Below are positions 1 through 6,835 of a DNA stretch of 9,798 bases, piece by piece. A model generated the notes under the pieces. That model made no database searches and was not told the origin of the DNA. It saw only the letters and a list, made by a program, of their open reading frames with translations. Origin of the DNA: Actinomycetota bacterium (GTDB taxonomy: Bacteria > Actinomycetota > Actinomycetes > Streptosporangiales > Streptosporangiaceae); NCBI GenBank assembly GCA_003140115.1, contig PLIQ01000199.1, positions 6,270-16,067 of the forward strand. The letters run 5' to 3'. The first letter of the stretch is position 1. Each line of letters opens with the position of its first letter. A program made the position numbers and the translations under genes.

Positions 1-810
1 GTCATCGCCGACTTCGACGTCACCGAGCGGATGCTGCGGTACTTCATCCAGAAGGTGCACCGGCGGACCCATCTGGCCAAGCCCAGGCTCGTGGTGGCCG
101 TGCCGAGCGGGATCACCGGCGTGGAGCAGAGCGCGGTCAAGGAGGCCGGCCATCAGGCCGGTGCCCGGCGGGTCTACATCATCGAAGAGCCGATGGCCGC
201 GGCGATCGGCGCGGGCCTGCCGATCAACGAGCCGACCGGCAACATGGTGGTCGACATCGGCGGCGGCACCACCGAAGTCGCGGTGATCTCGCTGGGCGGC
301 ATCGTCACCTCCCAGTCGATCAGGATCGGCGGCGACGAGATGGACCAGGCCATCATCACCTTCGGGAAGAAGGAATACTCGCTGATGCTCGGCGAGCGGA
401 CCGCCGAGGAACTCAAGATGGCGCTGGGCTCCGCGTTCCCCTCCGAGGACGAGCCGCACGCCGAGATCCGGGGCCGGGATCTGGTCAGCGGCCTGCCCAA
501 GACCGTGGTGATCTCCGCGGCGGAGGTACGCCGGGCCATCGAGGAACCGCTTAACCTGATCATCGACGCGGTCAAGACCACGCTGGATAAGTGCCCGCCC
601 GAGCTGGCGGGCGACGTCATGGACCGGGGTATCGCCCTGACCGGCGGCGGCGCCCTCCTGCGCGGACTAGAGTCACGAATCCGGGAGGAAACCGGAATGC
701 CCGTGCAGGTCGCGGACAATCCGCTGGACTCCGTGGTGCTCGGCACGGGCAAGTGTGTCGAGGACTTCGAGACGCTGCGTCAGGTGCTGGTGCCCGACCA
801 CAGGCGCTGA
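1..810 (+). CDS. mreB: Rod shape-determining protein MreB, 3' part (5' end outside window)
   Basis: MreB is the bacterial actin homologue. It polymerises on ATP along the inner membrane and directs the wall-elongation machinery. The frame is open from the first base of the window (VIADFDVTE...), so about 269 C-terminal residues are present; the family is usually about 340-345, so roughly 75 N-terminal residues lie upstream. The ATG at 31 is internal, not a start. Visible actin-fold signatures are VAVPSGITGVEQ, the EEPMAAAIGAG segment, the phosphate-binding loop DIGGGTTEV (253-279) and the adenosine-motif ALTGGGALLRG. The TGA at 808-810 is followed by a 74-nt gap to mreC, the largest clean gap inside the rod cluster, in which I see no convincing terminator. 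It is first in the order mreB-mreC-mreD-mrdA-rodA. Assignment is secure. Confidence 0.97.
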   Translation, partial: VIADFDVTERMLRYFIQKVHRRTHLAKPRLVVAVPSGITGVEQSAVKEAGHQAGARRVYIIEEPMAAAIGAGLPINEPTGNMVVDIGGGTTEVAVISLGGIVTSQSIRIGGDEMDQAIITFGKKEYSLMLGERTAEELKMALGSAFPSEDEPHAEIRGRDLVSGLPKTVVISAAEVRRAIEEPLNLIIDAVKTTLDKCPPELAGDVMDRGIALTGGGALLRGLESRIREETGMPVQVADNPLDSVVLGTGKCVEDFETLRQVLVPDHRR

Positions 811-884
811 TCCCTGACGCGGCCCGAGAACCCGTCGCATCGGCCGCGCGGGCCAGGCCCGGCGAACACTGACGAGGAGCCGCA

Positions 885-1907
885 GTGCACGACAGCCGGC
901 GTACACGCCTGGTTCTTGGCGTGCTCCTGATCATCGCGATCGCCCTGATCACGCTCGATTTCCGCGATGGCGGCCAATCTCCGGCCCGCAACGTCGGCGC
1001 GAACATCTTCGGGCCCATCGAGCGGGTCACCCACGACGTGACCAACCCGGTCGCCAGCCTGTTCGACTCGGTTACCGGCGGGCCCTCCGCGCAGAGCACG
1101 ATCGCGAACCTGCAGCAGGAGAACGCCGCGCTGCGCGCCCAGCTCAGCTCGGCTCAGCTGAGCAAGACCGCTCGGCAGCAGCTGGAGCAGCTGCTGCAGC
1201 TCGACGCGGGCGGCTACCGGATCATGGCCGCGACCGTGATCGCGGCCGGCGGCGACTACGCCGACACGGTGACGCTGGATGTCGGCCGCAGCGACGGGAT
1301 CAAGCCGGACGAGACCGTGCTCAACGGTTCCGGCTACGTCGGCACCGTGACCCAGGTGAGCGAGGACACCTCGACCGTCCTGCTGGCCGACGACGCGTCC
1401 TCGCTGATCGGCGTGCAGCTGGAAGGCAGCGGCGAGATCGGCGCCGTCGCCGGGACGGGCAAGTCCATGTCCGGGTCGGCCACCTTGCGCCTCACCCTGT
1501 TCGACGCGAACGCCGTGCTGGAGCCCGGGCAGCAGGTCGACACCTACGCCTCGGTGGGTGACCAGCCGGAGGTTCCCGGTGTGCCTGTGGGCACGGTGAT
1601 CTCGGTCCACGCCAGCCCCGGAGCGCTCACCCAGACGGCGCTGGTCCGGCCGTTCGTCGACTTCACCACCCTCGGCGTGGTCGGCATCGTGGTCCAGGTG
1701 CCCAAGCACAACCCGAGGGTCTCGATCCTGCCGCGTCCCGCGCCGACGGTCACGATCACCGTCACCCCCAGCCCGTCCTCCTCGGCCTCCCTGGCCCCGG
1801 GCACCCTGCCGTCGCCGGCCGGGGGAGCGTCACCCTCGTCCACCCCGTCGCCGGCCGGGGGAGCGTCACCCTCGTCCACCCCGTCGCCGACGGGCGGCGG
1901 AGGCTGA
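885..1907 (+). CDS. mreC: Rod shape-determining protein MreC
   Basis: MreC is a bitopic membrane protein that links cytoplasmic MreB to periplasmic PBP2 and activates the RodA-PBP2 synthase. The 340-residue product has a short basic N-terminus, one transmembrane helix (about residues 9-24), a coiled coil (about 69-107, IANLQQENAALRAQL), then the two-lobed beta domain (about 112-274) with the typical GYVGTVTQVSEDTSTVLLAD segment. Residues 276-340 form a Pro/Ser/Thr-rich low-complexity tail containing a perfect duplicated 12-residue unit. The start is GTG 885: GAGGAG at 874-879 lies 5 nt upstream and the helix follows directly. The TGA (1905-1907) overlaps the mreD ATG by one base, implying coupled translation. 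The core is of normal family length; the tail is an extra, probably disordered extension outside the membrane. Confidence 0.95.
   Translation: MHDSRRTRLVLGVLLIIAIALITLDFRDGGQSPARNVGANIFGPIERVTHDVTNPVASLFDSVTGGPSAQSTIANLQQENAALRAQLSSAQLSKTARQQLEQLLQLDAGGYRIMAATVIAAGGDYADTVTLDVGRSDGIKPDETVLNGSGYVGTVTQVSEDTSTVLLADDASSLIGVQLEGSGEIGAVAGTGKSMSGSATLRLTLFDANAVLEPGQQVDTYASVGDQPEVPGVPVGTVISVHASPGALTQTALVRPFVDFTTLGVVGIVVQVPKHNPRVSILPRPAPTVTITVTPSPSSSASLAPGTLPSPAGGASPSSTPSPAGGASPSSTPSPTGGGG
1811..1882 (+). repeat. Two perfect 36-bp tandem repeats in the mreC 3' end
   Basis: Copies at 1811-1846 and 1847-1882 appear identical base for base, and a third partial copy (first 7 bases) follows at 1883-1889. 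Each encodes SPAGGASPSSTP in frame with mreC. The identity, including wobble positions, suggests a recent slippage duplication that lengthens or shortens the Pro/Ser tail without breaking the frame. Confidence 0.9.
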
Positions 1908-2578
1908 TGGTACGCGGGCTGATCTCCTTCGCGGTCGTCGGGATCGCGGTCATCGTCCAGCTCACCATCGTCAACCGGATCGCCTTCCCCGGCGCGGCCG
2001 GACCCGACGTGGTGCTGCTCGCGGTGGCGGCGCTGGCCCTGGCGGGCGGCCCGATGGTCGGCGCGCTGATCGGGTTCTGGGGCGGCCTGGCGCTGGACGT
2101 CGCCCCGCCGGGCAGCCACTTCGTCGGCCAGAACGCGCTGGTGTTCTGCCTGATCGGCTACGCGTGCGGCCTGGCCGCCGACGTCCCCGACGGCGAAGGG
2201 GGGCCGGAACAGGGGCACACCGCGCTGTTCGAGATCGTGGTGACCGCGGTTGGCGCCGTCCTCGGGGAGGCGCTGGCCTCCCTGCTCGGCGCCATGCTCA
2301 GCGATCCGCGGGTGACCTGGGCCGCCATCAGGCACGTGCTGCCGGTGGCCGCCGGCTACGACGTGGTGTTGTGCCCCTTCGTGCTGTACGCGGCCGCCGC
2401 GGCGCTGCGCCTGGCCGGAGCGTCCCGCGGGGAGCGCAGCCGGGCCGCCTGGGCCATGCCCGCGGCCCGGAGCCCGGCGAGTGCCGGCCAGGGCGCGATC
2501 AGGCAGGTCAACGGGGGCAATACGCCGCGGCTGCGGCTGTCAGAGCGCGGCAGGGGCGAGGGCCTGGCGGGCGGCTAG
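1907..2578 (+). CDS. mreD: Rod shape-determining protein MreD (ends at an amber codon)
   Basis: MreD is the small integral membrane partner of MreC in the elongation complex. The 223-residue product has five or six hydrophobic segments (about 3-24, 33-62, 73-92, 105-131, 144-170) with MreD-like features such as GFWGGLALDVAPPGSHFVGQNAL. ATG 1907 overlaps the mreC stop (TGATG), with GGAGG at 1899-1903 just upstream; the 3-nt spacing is short, in keeping with coupling. After the last helix a hydrophilic tail of about 53 residues includes PRLRL and RGEGLAGG. The stop TAG (2576-2578) is suspicious: the same frame continues open for 295 more codons to 3466 with unchanged codon bias and similar tail motifs, so this 223-residue form may be a truncated or readthrough-controlled product. 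MreD identity rests on topology, motifs and operon position, since the family diverges fast. Confidence 0.9.
   Translation: MVRGLISFAVVGIAVIVQLTIVNRIAFPGAAGPDVVLLAVAALALAGGPMVGALIGFWGGLALDVAPPGSHFVGQNALVFCLIGYACGLAADVPDGEGGPEQGHTALFEIVVTAVGAVLGEALASLLGAMLSDPRVTWAAIRHVLPVAAGYDVVLCPFVLYAAAAALRLAGASRGERSRAAWAMPAARSPASAGQGAIRQVNGGNTPRLRLSERGRGEGLAGG
2576..2578 (+). other. In-frame amber codon splitting mreD from a coding-like tail
   Basis: TAG at 2576-2578 is the only stop in the frame that runs from the mreD start (1907) to the TGA at 3464-3466. Downstream, from 2579, codons still end almost always in G or C, and I see no Shine-Dalgarno sequence plus start close to the stop that would make re-initiation obvious. 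The base after TAG is C. It could be a nonsense mutation, a readthrough site or a sequence error (one base from CAG or TGG). Confidence 0.7.
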
Positions 2579-2710
2579 CGCGGCCCGGCCCCGGCCCGCC
2601 GCGAGCCGCGCCTGAAGCTGGGCCACGGTGGTCCGCACGGCGTCAGCAGCCTGGGCGCCGCCTTCGCCAGCGGCGGCTCGCGCCGAGGTCGGGGGCCCGG
2701 CAGCGGCACG

Positions 2711-3466
2711 ATGGCCGGCGCGCTCGGTAGCGGCGCGGCCAAGGTCAAGTTCGGCACCCGCCGCGGTGAGGGCATGCTCGGCGGCGCTATGGCCCTGAAC
2801 TCCAACCTGGCCCGCTCCGGCCTGAACCCCTCGCGGTTCGGCCGGTCCCTGCTCGGCGGCTCGGTGTTCAGCCACTCGCCCTCGGCGATGCACCCGTCGG
2901 TTCCATCCCGCAGGCCAGCCTCGATCGGCCGTTCGCCCTTCCTAGGCCGTTCGCCCTTCCTGGGCCGCTCGTCCGGACTGGGCGGCTCATCCGGCCTGGG
3001 CGGCTCGTCGCGGCGAGGCCGCTCGTCCGGACTGGGCGGCTCGCCCTCCCTCGGCCGTACCTCCGCATTCGGCCGCTCCCTCACCTCCCGCCGAACGGCC
3101 GGCCGGCTCCGCTCCGCCACGGGCGGCTCGGCCATGGGCGGCTCGGCCACCGGATACGTGCGCCGCCTCTCGCGGCCGGGTCCGCTGGCCCGGCTGACCG
3201 GCGCGCTGCGCCGGACGGTCCGGCGCCAGCCGCGCCTGCGCTCCAGCCAGACCGCGTTCCGGGGCAGCTCGTCGCTTCGGGGTAGCTCGTCGCTTCGGGG
3301 CAACTCGCCCGGCCGCGGCTGGCTGCGGCGGCGCTCGTCCCTGCGCGGCGGGACGGGCCGCGGCTGGGCCGGCGGACGGGGGCCACGGCTGGGGGCCGGC
3401 CCCGCCCGGCTGCACATGCCGCGTCCGCGGGCGAAGAAGAGATGGCGGACAGGAGGTTACCGGTGA
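2711..3466 (+). CDS. Gly/Ser/Arg-rich repeat ORF in the mreD frame; probable MreD C-terminal tail
   Basis: From the first ATG (2711) the product is 251 residues, but the frame is open back to 2579, directly after the mreD amber codon, giving 295 residues. Coding is supported by strong G/C at third positions in this frame, repeats with an 18-bp period that keep frame, and a TGA (3464-3466) overlapping the mrdA GTG start as GTGA. The product is low-complexity and very basic, with no transmembrane helix or recognised domain. It contains nine hexapeptide units (GRSPFL/GRSSGL-like, 2927-3088), three RGSSSL-like units (3260-3313), and ends in a basic segment, RAKKRWRTGGYR. No good ribosome site precedes ATG 2711, 2774 or 2789. 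I infer a cytoplasmic, possibly nucleic-acid- or phospholipid-attracting tail of MreD separated by the TAG; a separate small gene is the alternative. Function is unknown. Confidence 0.6.
   Translation: MAGALGSGAAKVKFGTRRGEGMLGGAMALNSNLARSGLNPSRFGRSLLGGSVFSHSPSAMHPSVPSRRPASIGRSPFLGRSPFLGRSSGLGGSSGLGGSSRRGRSSGLGGSPSLGRTSAFGRSLTSRRTAGRLRSATGGSAMGGSATGYVRRLSRPGPLARLTGALRRTVRRQPRLRSSQTAFRGSSSLRGSSSLRGNSPGRGWLRRRSSLRGGTGRGWAGGRGPRLGAGPARLHMPRPRAKKRWRTGGYR
2927..3088 (+). repeat. Nine 18-bp (hexapeptide) tandem repeats
   Basis: Consecutive 18-bp units begin at 2927, 2945, 2963, 2981, 2999, 3017, 3035, 3053 and 3071. They encode GRSPFL, GRSPFL, GRSSGL, GGSSGL, GGSSRR, GRSSGL, GGSPSL, GRTSAF and GRSLTS. 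The first two differ by a single base at DNA level, pointing to recent duplication; the later ones are diverged. All stay in the mreD-tail frame. Confidence 0.85.
3260..3313 (+). repeat. Three further 18-bp tandem repeats
   Basis: Units at 3260-3277, 3278-3295 and 3296-3313 encode RGSSSL, RGSSSL and RGNSPG. The first two differ at one wobble base. The 18-bp period matches the larger array at 2927-3088, so the tail seems to have grown from short hexapeptide-coding units more than once. Confidence 0.8.
3451..3456 (+). promoter_or_regulatory. Strong Shine-Dalgarno (AGGAGG) fixing the mrdA start at GTG 3463
   Basis: A perfect AGGAGG lies 6 nt before GTG 3463. The same GTG overlaps the upstream TGA (3464-3466). 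This marks GTG 3463, not the in-frame ATG at 3442, as the start. Starting at 3442 would put the ribosome site inside the gene and add a TTA codon, rare in GC-rich actinomycetes. Confidence 0.85.
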
Positions 3467-5547
3467 ACGTGTCGTCGCGCCGCCGTCTCGTGGTGCTCTA
3501 CGTGCTCGCCGCCGCGATGCTGATCTCGCTCGGCGGCCGGCTCTACTACCTGCAGGTGATGAACAACACCTCGTTCACCAAGCTGGCCGAGCAGAACCAG
3601 ACCCGGGACGTGATCGTGCCCGCGGTCCGCGGCCAGATCCTCGACGACGTGGGCAACCAGCTGGTCACCAACCAGACGGCCCTGGTCGTCTCGGTGGACA
3701 TGATGACCCTGAACCAGCAGCCCGGCGGCGCCGCGCCCGTGCTGCGCCGGCTCGCCCCCCTGCTCGGCACGTCGTACACCCACCTGAGCCAGGAGACGCG
3801 GCTGTGTACCAAGGGCGTGTCGCAGCCCTGCTGGGCCGGCTCCCCGTACCAGCCCATCCCGGTCGACCAGCACGTCTCGGACCGGGTGGCGCTGCAGGTC
3901 ATGGAGGAGCAGAGCCAGTTCCCAGGCGTCACCGCGCAGGCGCAGCCGGTCATCGACTACCCCGAGCCCTACGGGGCCAACCCGGCGCAGGTGCTCGGCT
4001 ACCTGCAGCCGATCACCCCGCAGGAGATCGCCAGCCGGCACCTGCCGGTGACCGGCTTCTCCGGCGTGGACCTGGTCGGCCAGGCCGGCCTAGAGGCCCA
4101 GTACGACAGCCAGCTCCGCGGCCAGGCCGGGACCCAGGTGGTGTCGGTCAATGCCGCCGGCGACGTCACCGGCACCGTCAGCCAGACCCCGCCCGTCACC
4201 GGCGATGACCTGGTGACCAGCATCAATGCGCAGATCCAGGCCGACGCCCAGAATGCCCTGAACGGCGCGATCACCCGGTCACGAGCCGAAGGGAACGCCG
4301 CCAACCAGGGCGCGGCGATCGTAATGACCACCACCGGCCGGGTCGTGGCCATGGCCAGCTACCCGGACTACAACCCGAGCATCTGGACCGGCGGCATCAC
4401 CCAGACAGAGTTCAACGAGCTGTTCGGTACCCAGGACGGCGAGCCGATCCTCAACTGGGCCACCCAGGGTCAGTACGCACCGGGATCGACGTTCAAGGTC
4501 ACCTCCACCGCCGCCGCCGTGGCCGACGGGTACCCGCTGGACGGCCTGTACAACTGCCCGGCCTCGGTCAATATCAACGGCGTGACGCTCAAGAACGACG
4601 GCGAGCCCAGCCTGGGCGACATGAGCTTCGCCGAGGCGCTCATCCAGTCCTGTGACACGGTGTACTACCAGCTCGGCGACGACATGTACCTCACCGACGA
4701 CCCGAACGCCAACAACAGCACCGGGCCGAGGGCCCCGATCCAGAAGATGCAGAAGATGGAGCTGGCCTGGGGCTTCGGCCAGAACACCGGGATCGACCTG
4801 CCCGCCGAGTCGACCGGCACCATCCCCACCCGGCAGTGGCTGTACTACCTCTGGAAGGACAACGCGCGCACGGGCCAGGACTGGTGCAAGTACGGCCGCC
4901 AGAACGGTTCGTACGTCCAGCAGATCGAATACCAGGACTGCCAGAACGGCTGGCAGTGGGAACCCGGGCAGGCCGCGATCGCGGCGATCGGCCAGGGCTA
5001 CGTGACCGTCACCCCGCTCCAGCTGGCCAACGCCTACGCGGCGCTGGCCAACGGCGGGACCCTGTACAGCCCGCGGATCGGCGAGGCGCTCCTCTCCCCG
5101 ACCACCGGGCAGGTGGTCCAGAAGATCAACCCGCCGGTCATCCGCCACCTGCCGGTGTCCGGCAACACGCTGGCCTACATCCGCGACGCGCTAGCCGGGG
5201 TGGTGACCCAGGGCACCGCGGCCAGCGCCTTCAGCGGGTTCCCGCTCAACCAGGTCTGCGTGGCGGGCAAGACCGGTACCGCCCAGCTCTTCGGCAAGAA
5301 CGCGACCTCGGTATTCGCCTCGTTCGCGCCGTGCAACGACCCGAAGTACGTGGTCGTCGTCATGGTCCCCGACTCCGGGTACGGCGCCGACGTGGCCGCC
5401 CCCGCGGTCCGCCAGATCTGGGACGGCATCTACGGCCTCGAGGGGCACAAGGCCGCGGTGCCCAGCGGCCAGCTGCCGTCCTCGCCACCGCGGATCACCG
5501 CCACCGGCGCGATCGACGCGCCGGCCGGCTACACCAGGGAGCCATGA
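3463..5547 (+). CDS. mrdA: Penicillin-binding protein 2, elongation-specific class B transpeptidase
   Basis: PBP2 cross-links new peptidoglycan during lateral or polar wall growth and works as a complex with RodA. From GTG 3463 the product is 694 residues: a basic N-terminus, one membrane anchor (about 9-27), a dimerisation/pedestal domain starting at the RGQILDDVG motif (R56), then the transpeptidase domain. Catalytic motifs are intact: STFK (nucleophile S342, K345), SCD (S396-C397-D398, in place of SxN) and KTG (K603-T604-G605). Between SCD and KTG is an insertion with Trp, Tyr and Cys residues (about 462-505). Eight cysteines (115, 123, 365, 397, 475, 493, 599, 624) all lie in the exported part, which suggests disulfides. 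An in-frame ATG at 3442 would add 7 residues but is disfavoured by ribosome-site position. The TGA overlaps the rodA ATG (ATGA). Assignment is secure. Confidence 0.96.
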   Translation: MNVSSRRRLVVLYVLAAAMLISLGGRLYYLQVMNNTSFTKLAEQNQTRDVIVPAVRGQILDDVGNQLVTNQTALVVSVDMMTLNQQPGGAAPVLRRLAPLLGTSYTHLSQETRLCTKGVSQPCWAGSPYQPIPVDQHVSDRVALQVMEEQSQFPGVTAQAQPVIDYPEPYGANPAQVLGYLQPITPQEIASRHLPVTGFSGVDLVGQAGLEAQYDSQLRGQAGTQVVSVNAAGDVTGTVSQTPPVTGDDLVTSINAQIQADAQNALNGAITRSRAEGNAANQGAAIVMTTTGRVVAMASYPDYNPSIWTGGITQTEFNELFGTQDGEPILNWATQGQYAPGSTFKVTSTAAAVADGYPLDGLYNCPASVNINGVTLKNDGEPSLGDMSFAEALIQSCDTVYYQLGDDMYLTDDPNANNSTGPRAPIQKMQKMELAWGFGQNTGIDLPAESTGTIPTRQWLYYLWKDNARTGQDWCKYGRQNGSYVQQIEYQDCQNGWQWEPGQAAIAAIGQGYVTVTPLQLANAYAALANGGTLYSPRIGEALLSPTTGQVVQKINPPVIRHLPVSGNTLAYIRDALAGVVTQGTAASAFSGFPLNQVCVAGKTGTAQLFGKNATSVFASFAPCNDPKYVVVVMVPDSGYGADVAAPAVRQIWDGIYGLEGHKAAVPSGQLPSSPPRITATGAIDAPAGYTREP

Positions 5548-6770
5548 TGCTGGGCCGGTCCAGCCCGAGTTACACCGTCCGCGGCTACAGCGCGCCGCGG
5601 GCCGGCGCGTTCGCCGGGCGCCCGCGGTCCCTGCTGGCCCGGGCCTTCGCCCGCAACTCGGTGCTGCGCCAGATGGACTGGGTGCTAGTCGTCGTGGTGT
5701 GCGGGCTGAGCGCGATCGGCGTCGTGCTGGTGTGGTCGGCAACCCAGCCCTCCCTGCTCGCGGCGGGCGAAGACCCGCGCACCTACATGAAGAAGCAGCT
5801 GCTGTGGTCGGTGATCGGGCTGCTCTTGATGTTCGCCGTGAGCTTCGCCGACAGCCGCCGGCTGCGGTCCTGGACGCCGGTGGCCTACGGCCTGACCCTG
5901 CTCGCCCTGGTGGCCGTGCTGGTCCCGCATATCGGCTCGGACATCAACGGCGCGCGCGCCTGGATCAACCTGCCCGGCGGCTTCCAGATCGAGCCGTCGG
6001 AGTTCGCCAAGGTCGCGCTCGTCCTGGTCATCGCCTCGGTGTTCAGCCACGCCCGGGGCGCGAGGCCCGGCCTGCGCTCGGTGCTCCTGGCCCTGGCCGC
6101 CGCGGCGCCGCTGATGGCCCTGGTGGTGATCGAGCCCGCGCTGGGCGTGGCCCTGGTGCTGGTCGCGGTGACCGCCACCATGATCGTGCTGTCCGGGACC
6201 CGGCTGCGCATCATCGGCGCCCTGCTCGCGATCGTGGGCGCGGCCGTCGCGCTGGCCGGCGGCGCGCACTTGCTGAAGTCCTACCAGCTGACCAGGTTCA
6301 CCTCGTTCCTGCACCCGTCGGCCGACCTGGCCGGCGCGGGCTACAACGCGGCCCAGGCCAAGATCGCGGTCGGATCGGGCGGGATGTTCGGCACCGGCCT
6401 GTTCCACGGCCAGATCGTGGCGGGCAACTACGTGCCGTCCCAGCAGACCGACTTCATCTTCACCGTGGCCGGCGAGGAACTCGGCTTCGTCGGCACCATC
6501 ACCATCGTCGTCCTGCTCTTCATCGTGATCGTCCGCGCGCTGCGCATCGCCGCCCGGACCGACGACCTGTTCGGCGTGCTGATCGCCTCCGGCGTGGCGA
6601 TCTGGTTCGCGTTCCAGTCGTTCGTGAACATCGGCATGACGATCGGCATCATGCCGATCACCGGCCTGCCGCTGCCGTTCGTCTCCTACGGCGGCTCGGC
6701 GGTCTTCGCCGACATGATCGCTATCGGCATGCTCCAGTCCGTCCGCCGCCACCGCAGCGTGTTCGACTGA
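5544..6770 (+). CDS. rodA: RodA, SEDS-family peptidoglycan glycosyltransferase
   Basis: RodA polymerises lipid II into glycan strands for cell elongation and pairs with PBP2, encoded just upstream. The 408-residue product has a 44-residue basic N-terminus and about ten membrane helices. SEDS signatures are WINLPGGFQIEPSEFAK, the GSGGMFGTGLFHG loop, PSQQTDFIF with the presumed catalytic Asp at D303, GEELGFVG and GIMPITGLPLPFVSYGGS. One signature is unusual: the segment normally written QPDLGTA reads EPALGVA here (E197, A199), so the conserved Asp is missing. ATG 5544 overlaps the mrdA stop (ATGA); the adjacent ATG 5547 is better spaced (5 nt) from AGGGAG at 5536-5541 and is an equally good start. 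Operon position favours RodA over the related FtsW or SpoVE. Confidence 0.95.
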   Translation: MMLGRSSPSYTVRGYSAPRAGAFAGRPRSLLARAFARNSVLRQMDWVLVVVVCGLSAIGVVLVWSATQPSLLAAGEDPRTYMKKQLLWSVIGLLLMFAVSFADSRRLRSWTPVAYGLTLLALVAVLVPHIGSDINGARAWINLPGGFQIEPSEFAKVALVLVIASVFSHARGARPGLRSVLLALAAAAPLMALVVIEPALGVALVLVAVTATMIVLSGTRLRIIGALLAIVGAAVALAGGAHLLKSYQLTRFTSFLHPSADLAGAGYNAAQAKIAVGSGGMFGTGLFHGQIVAGNYVPSQQTDFIFTVAGEELGFVGTITIVVLLFIVIVRALRIAARTDDLFGVLIASGVAIWFAFQSFVNIGMTIGIMPITGLPLPFVSYGGSAVFADMIAIGMLQSVRRHRSVFD

Positions 6771-6781
6771 GCAGCACTCCA

Positions 6782-6798
6782 CCGGAGCAGATTTCCGG
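6782..6798. terminator. Weak hairpin between convergent genes (possible bidirectional terminator)
   Basis: CCGGA (6782-6786) pairs with TCCGG (6794-6798) across a 7-nt loop, 12 nt after the rodA stop and 37 nt beyond the stop of the convergent lipoprotein gene. The stem is only 5 bp and has no T-tract, so it is a weak candidate supported mainly by its position. Confidence 0.3.
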
Positions 6799-6835
6799 CT
6801 GACCAGCGCTCCGCCCGAGCCTCCCGCCGCGCGGC

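Noticed and set aside
811..884. Possible terminator between mreB and mreC (GGG...CCC inversion)
   Set aside because: The stem is only about 3-5 bp with too small a loop and no supporting tract, and the operon order argues for read-on transcription.
1152..1163. 12-bp palindrome GCTCAGCTGAGC in mreC
   Set aside because: It lies within the coiled-coil coding region made of Gln/Leu/Ser codons, where such CAG/CTG palindromes arise by composition; no regulatory context.
2927..3088. Repeat array considered as CRISPR or mobile-element repeat
   Set aside because: Units are contiguous 18-bp coding repeats without unique spacers, terminal inverted repeats or target duplications.
2575..3417. 280-codon minus-strand open frame opposite the repeat ORF
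   Set aside because: It encodes Pro/Arg/Glu repeats that are the mirror of the plus-strand hexapeptide repeats. The plus frame is favoured by the same frame as mreD and the GTGA overlap with mrdA.
4836..5543. Upstream extension of the rodA frame within mrdA
   Set aside because: The frame is open but the translation is shadow-like, Arg/Gly/Pro-rich and overlaps the PBP2 catalytic region. The ATGA overlap and the N-terminal layout put the rodA start at 5544/5547.
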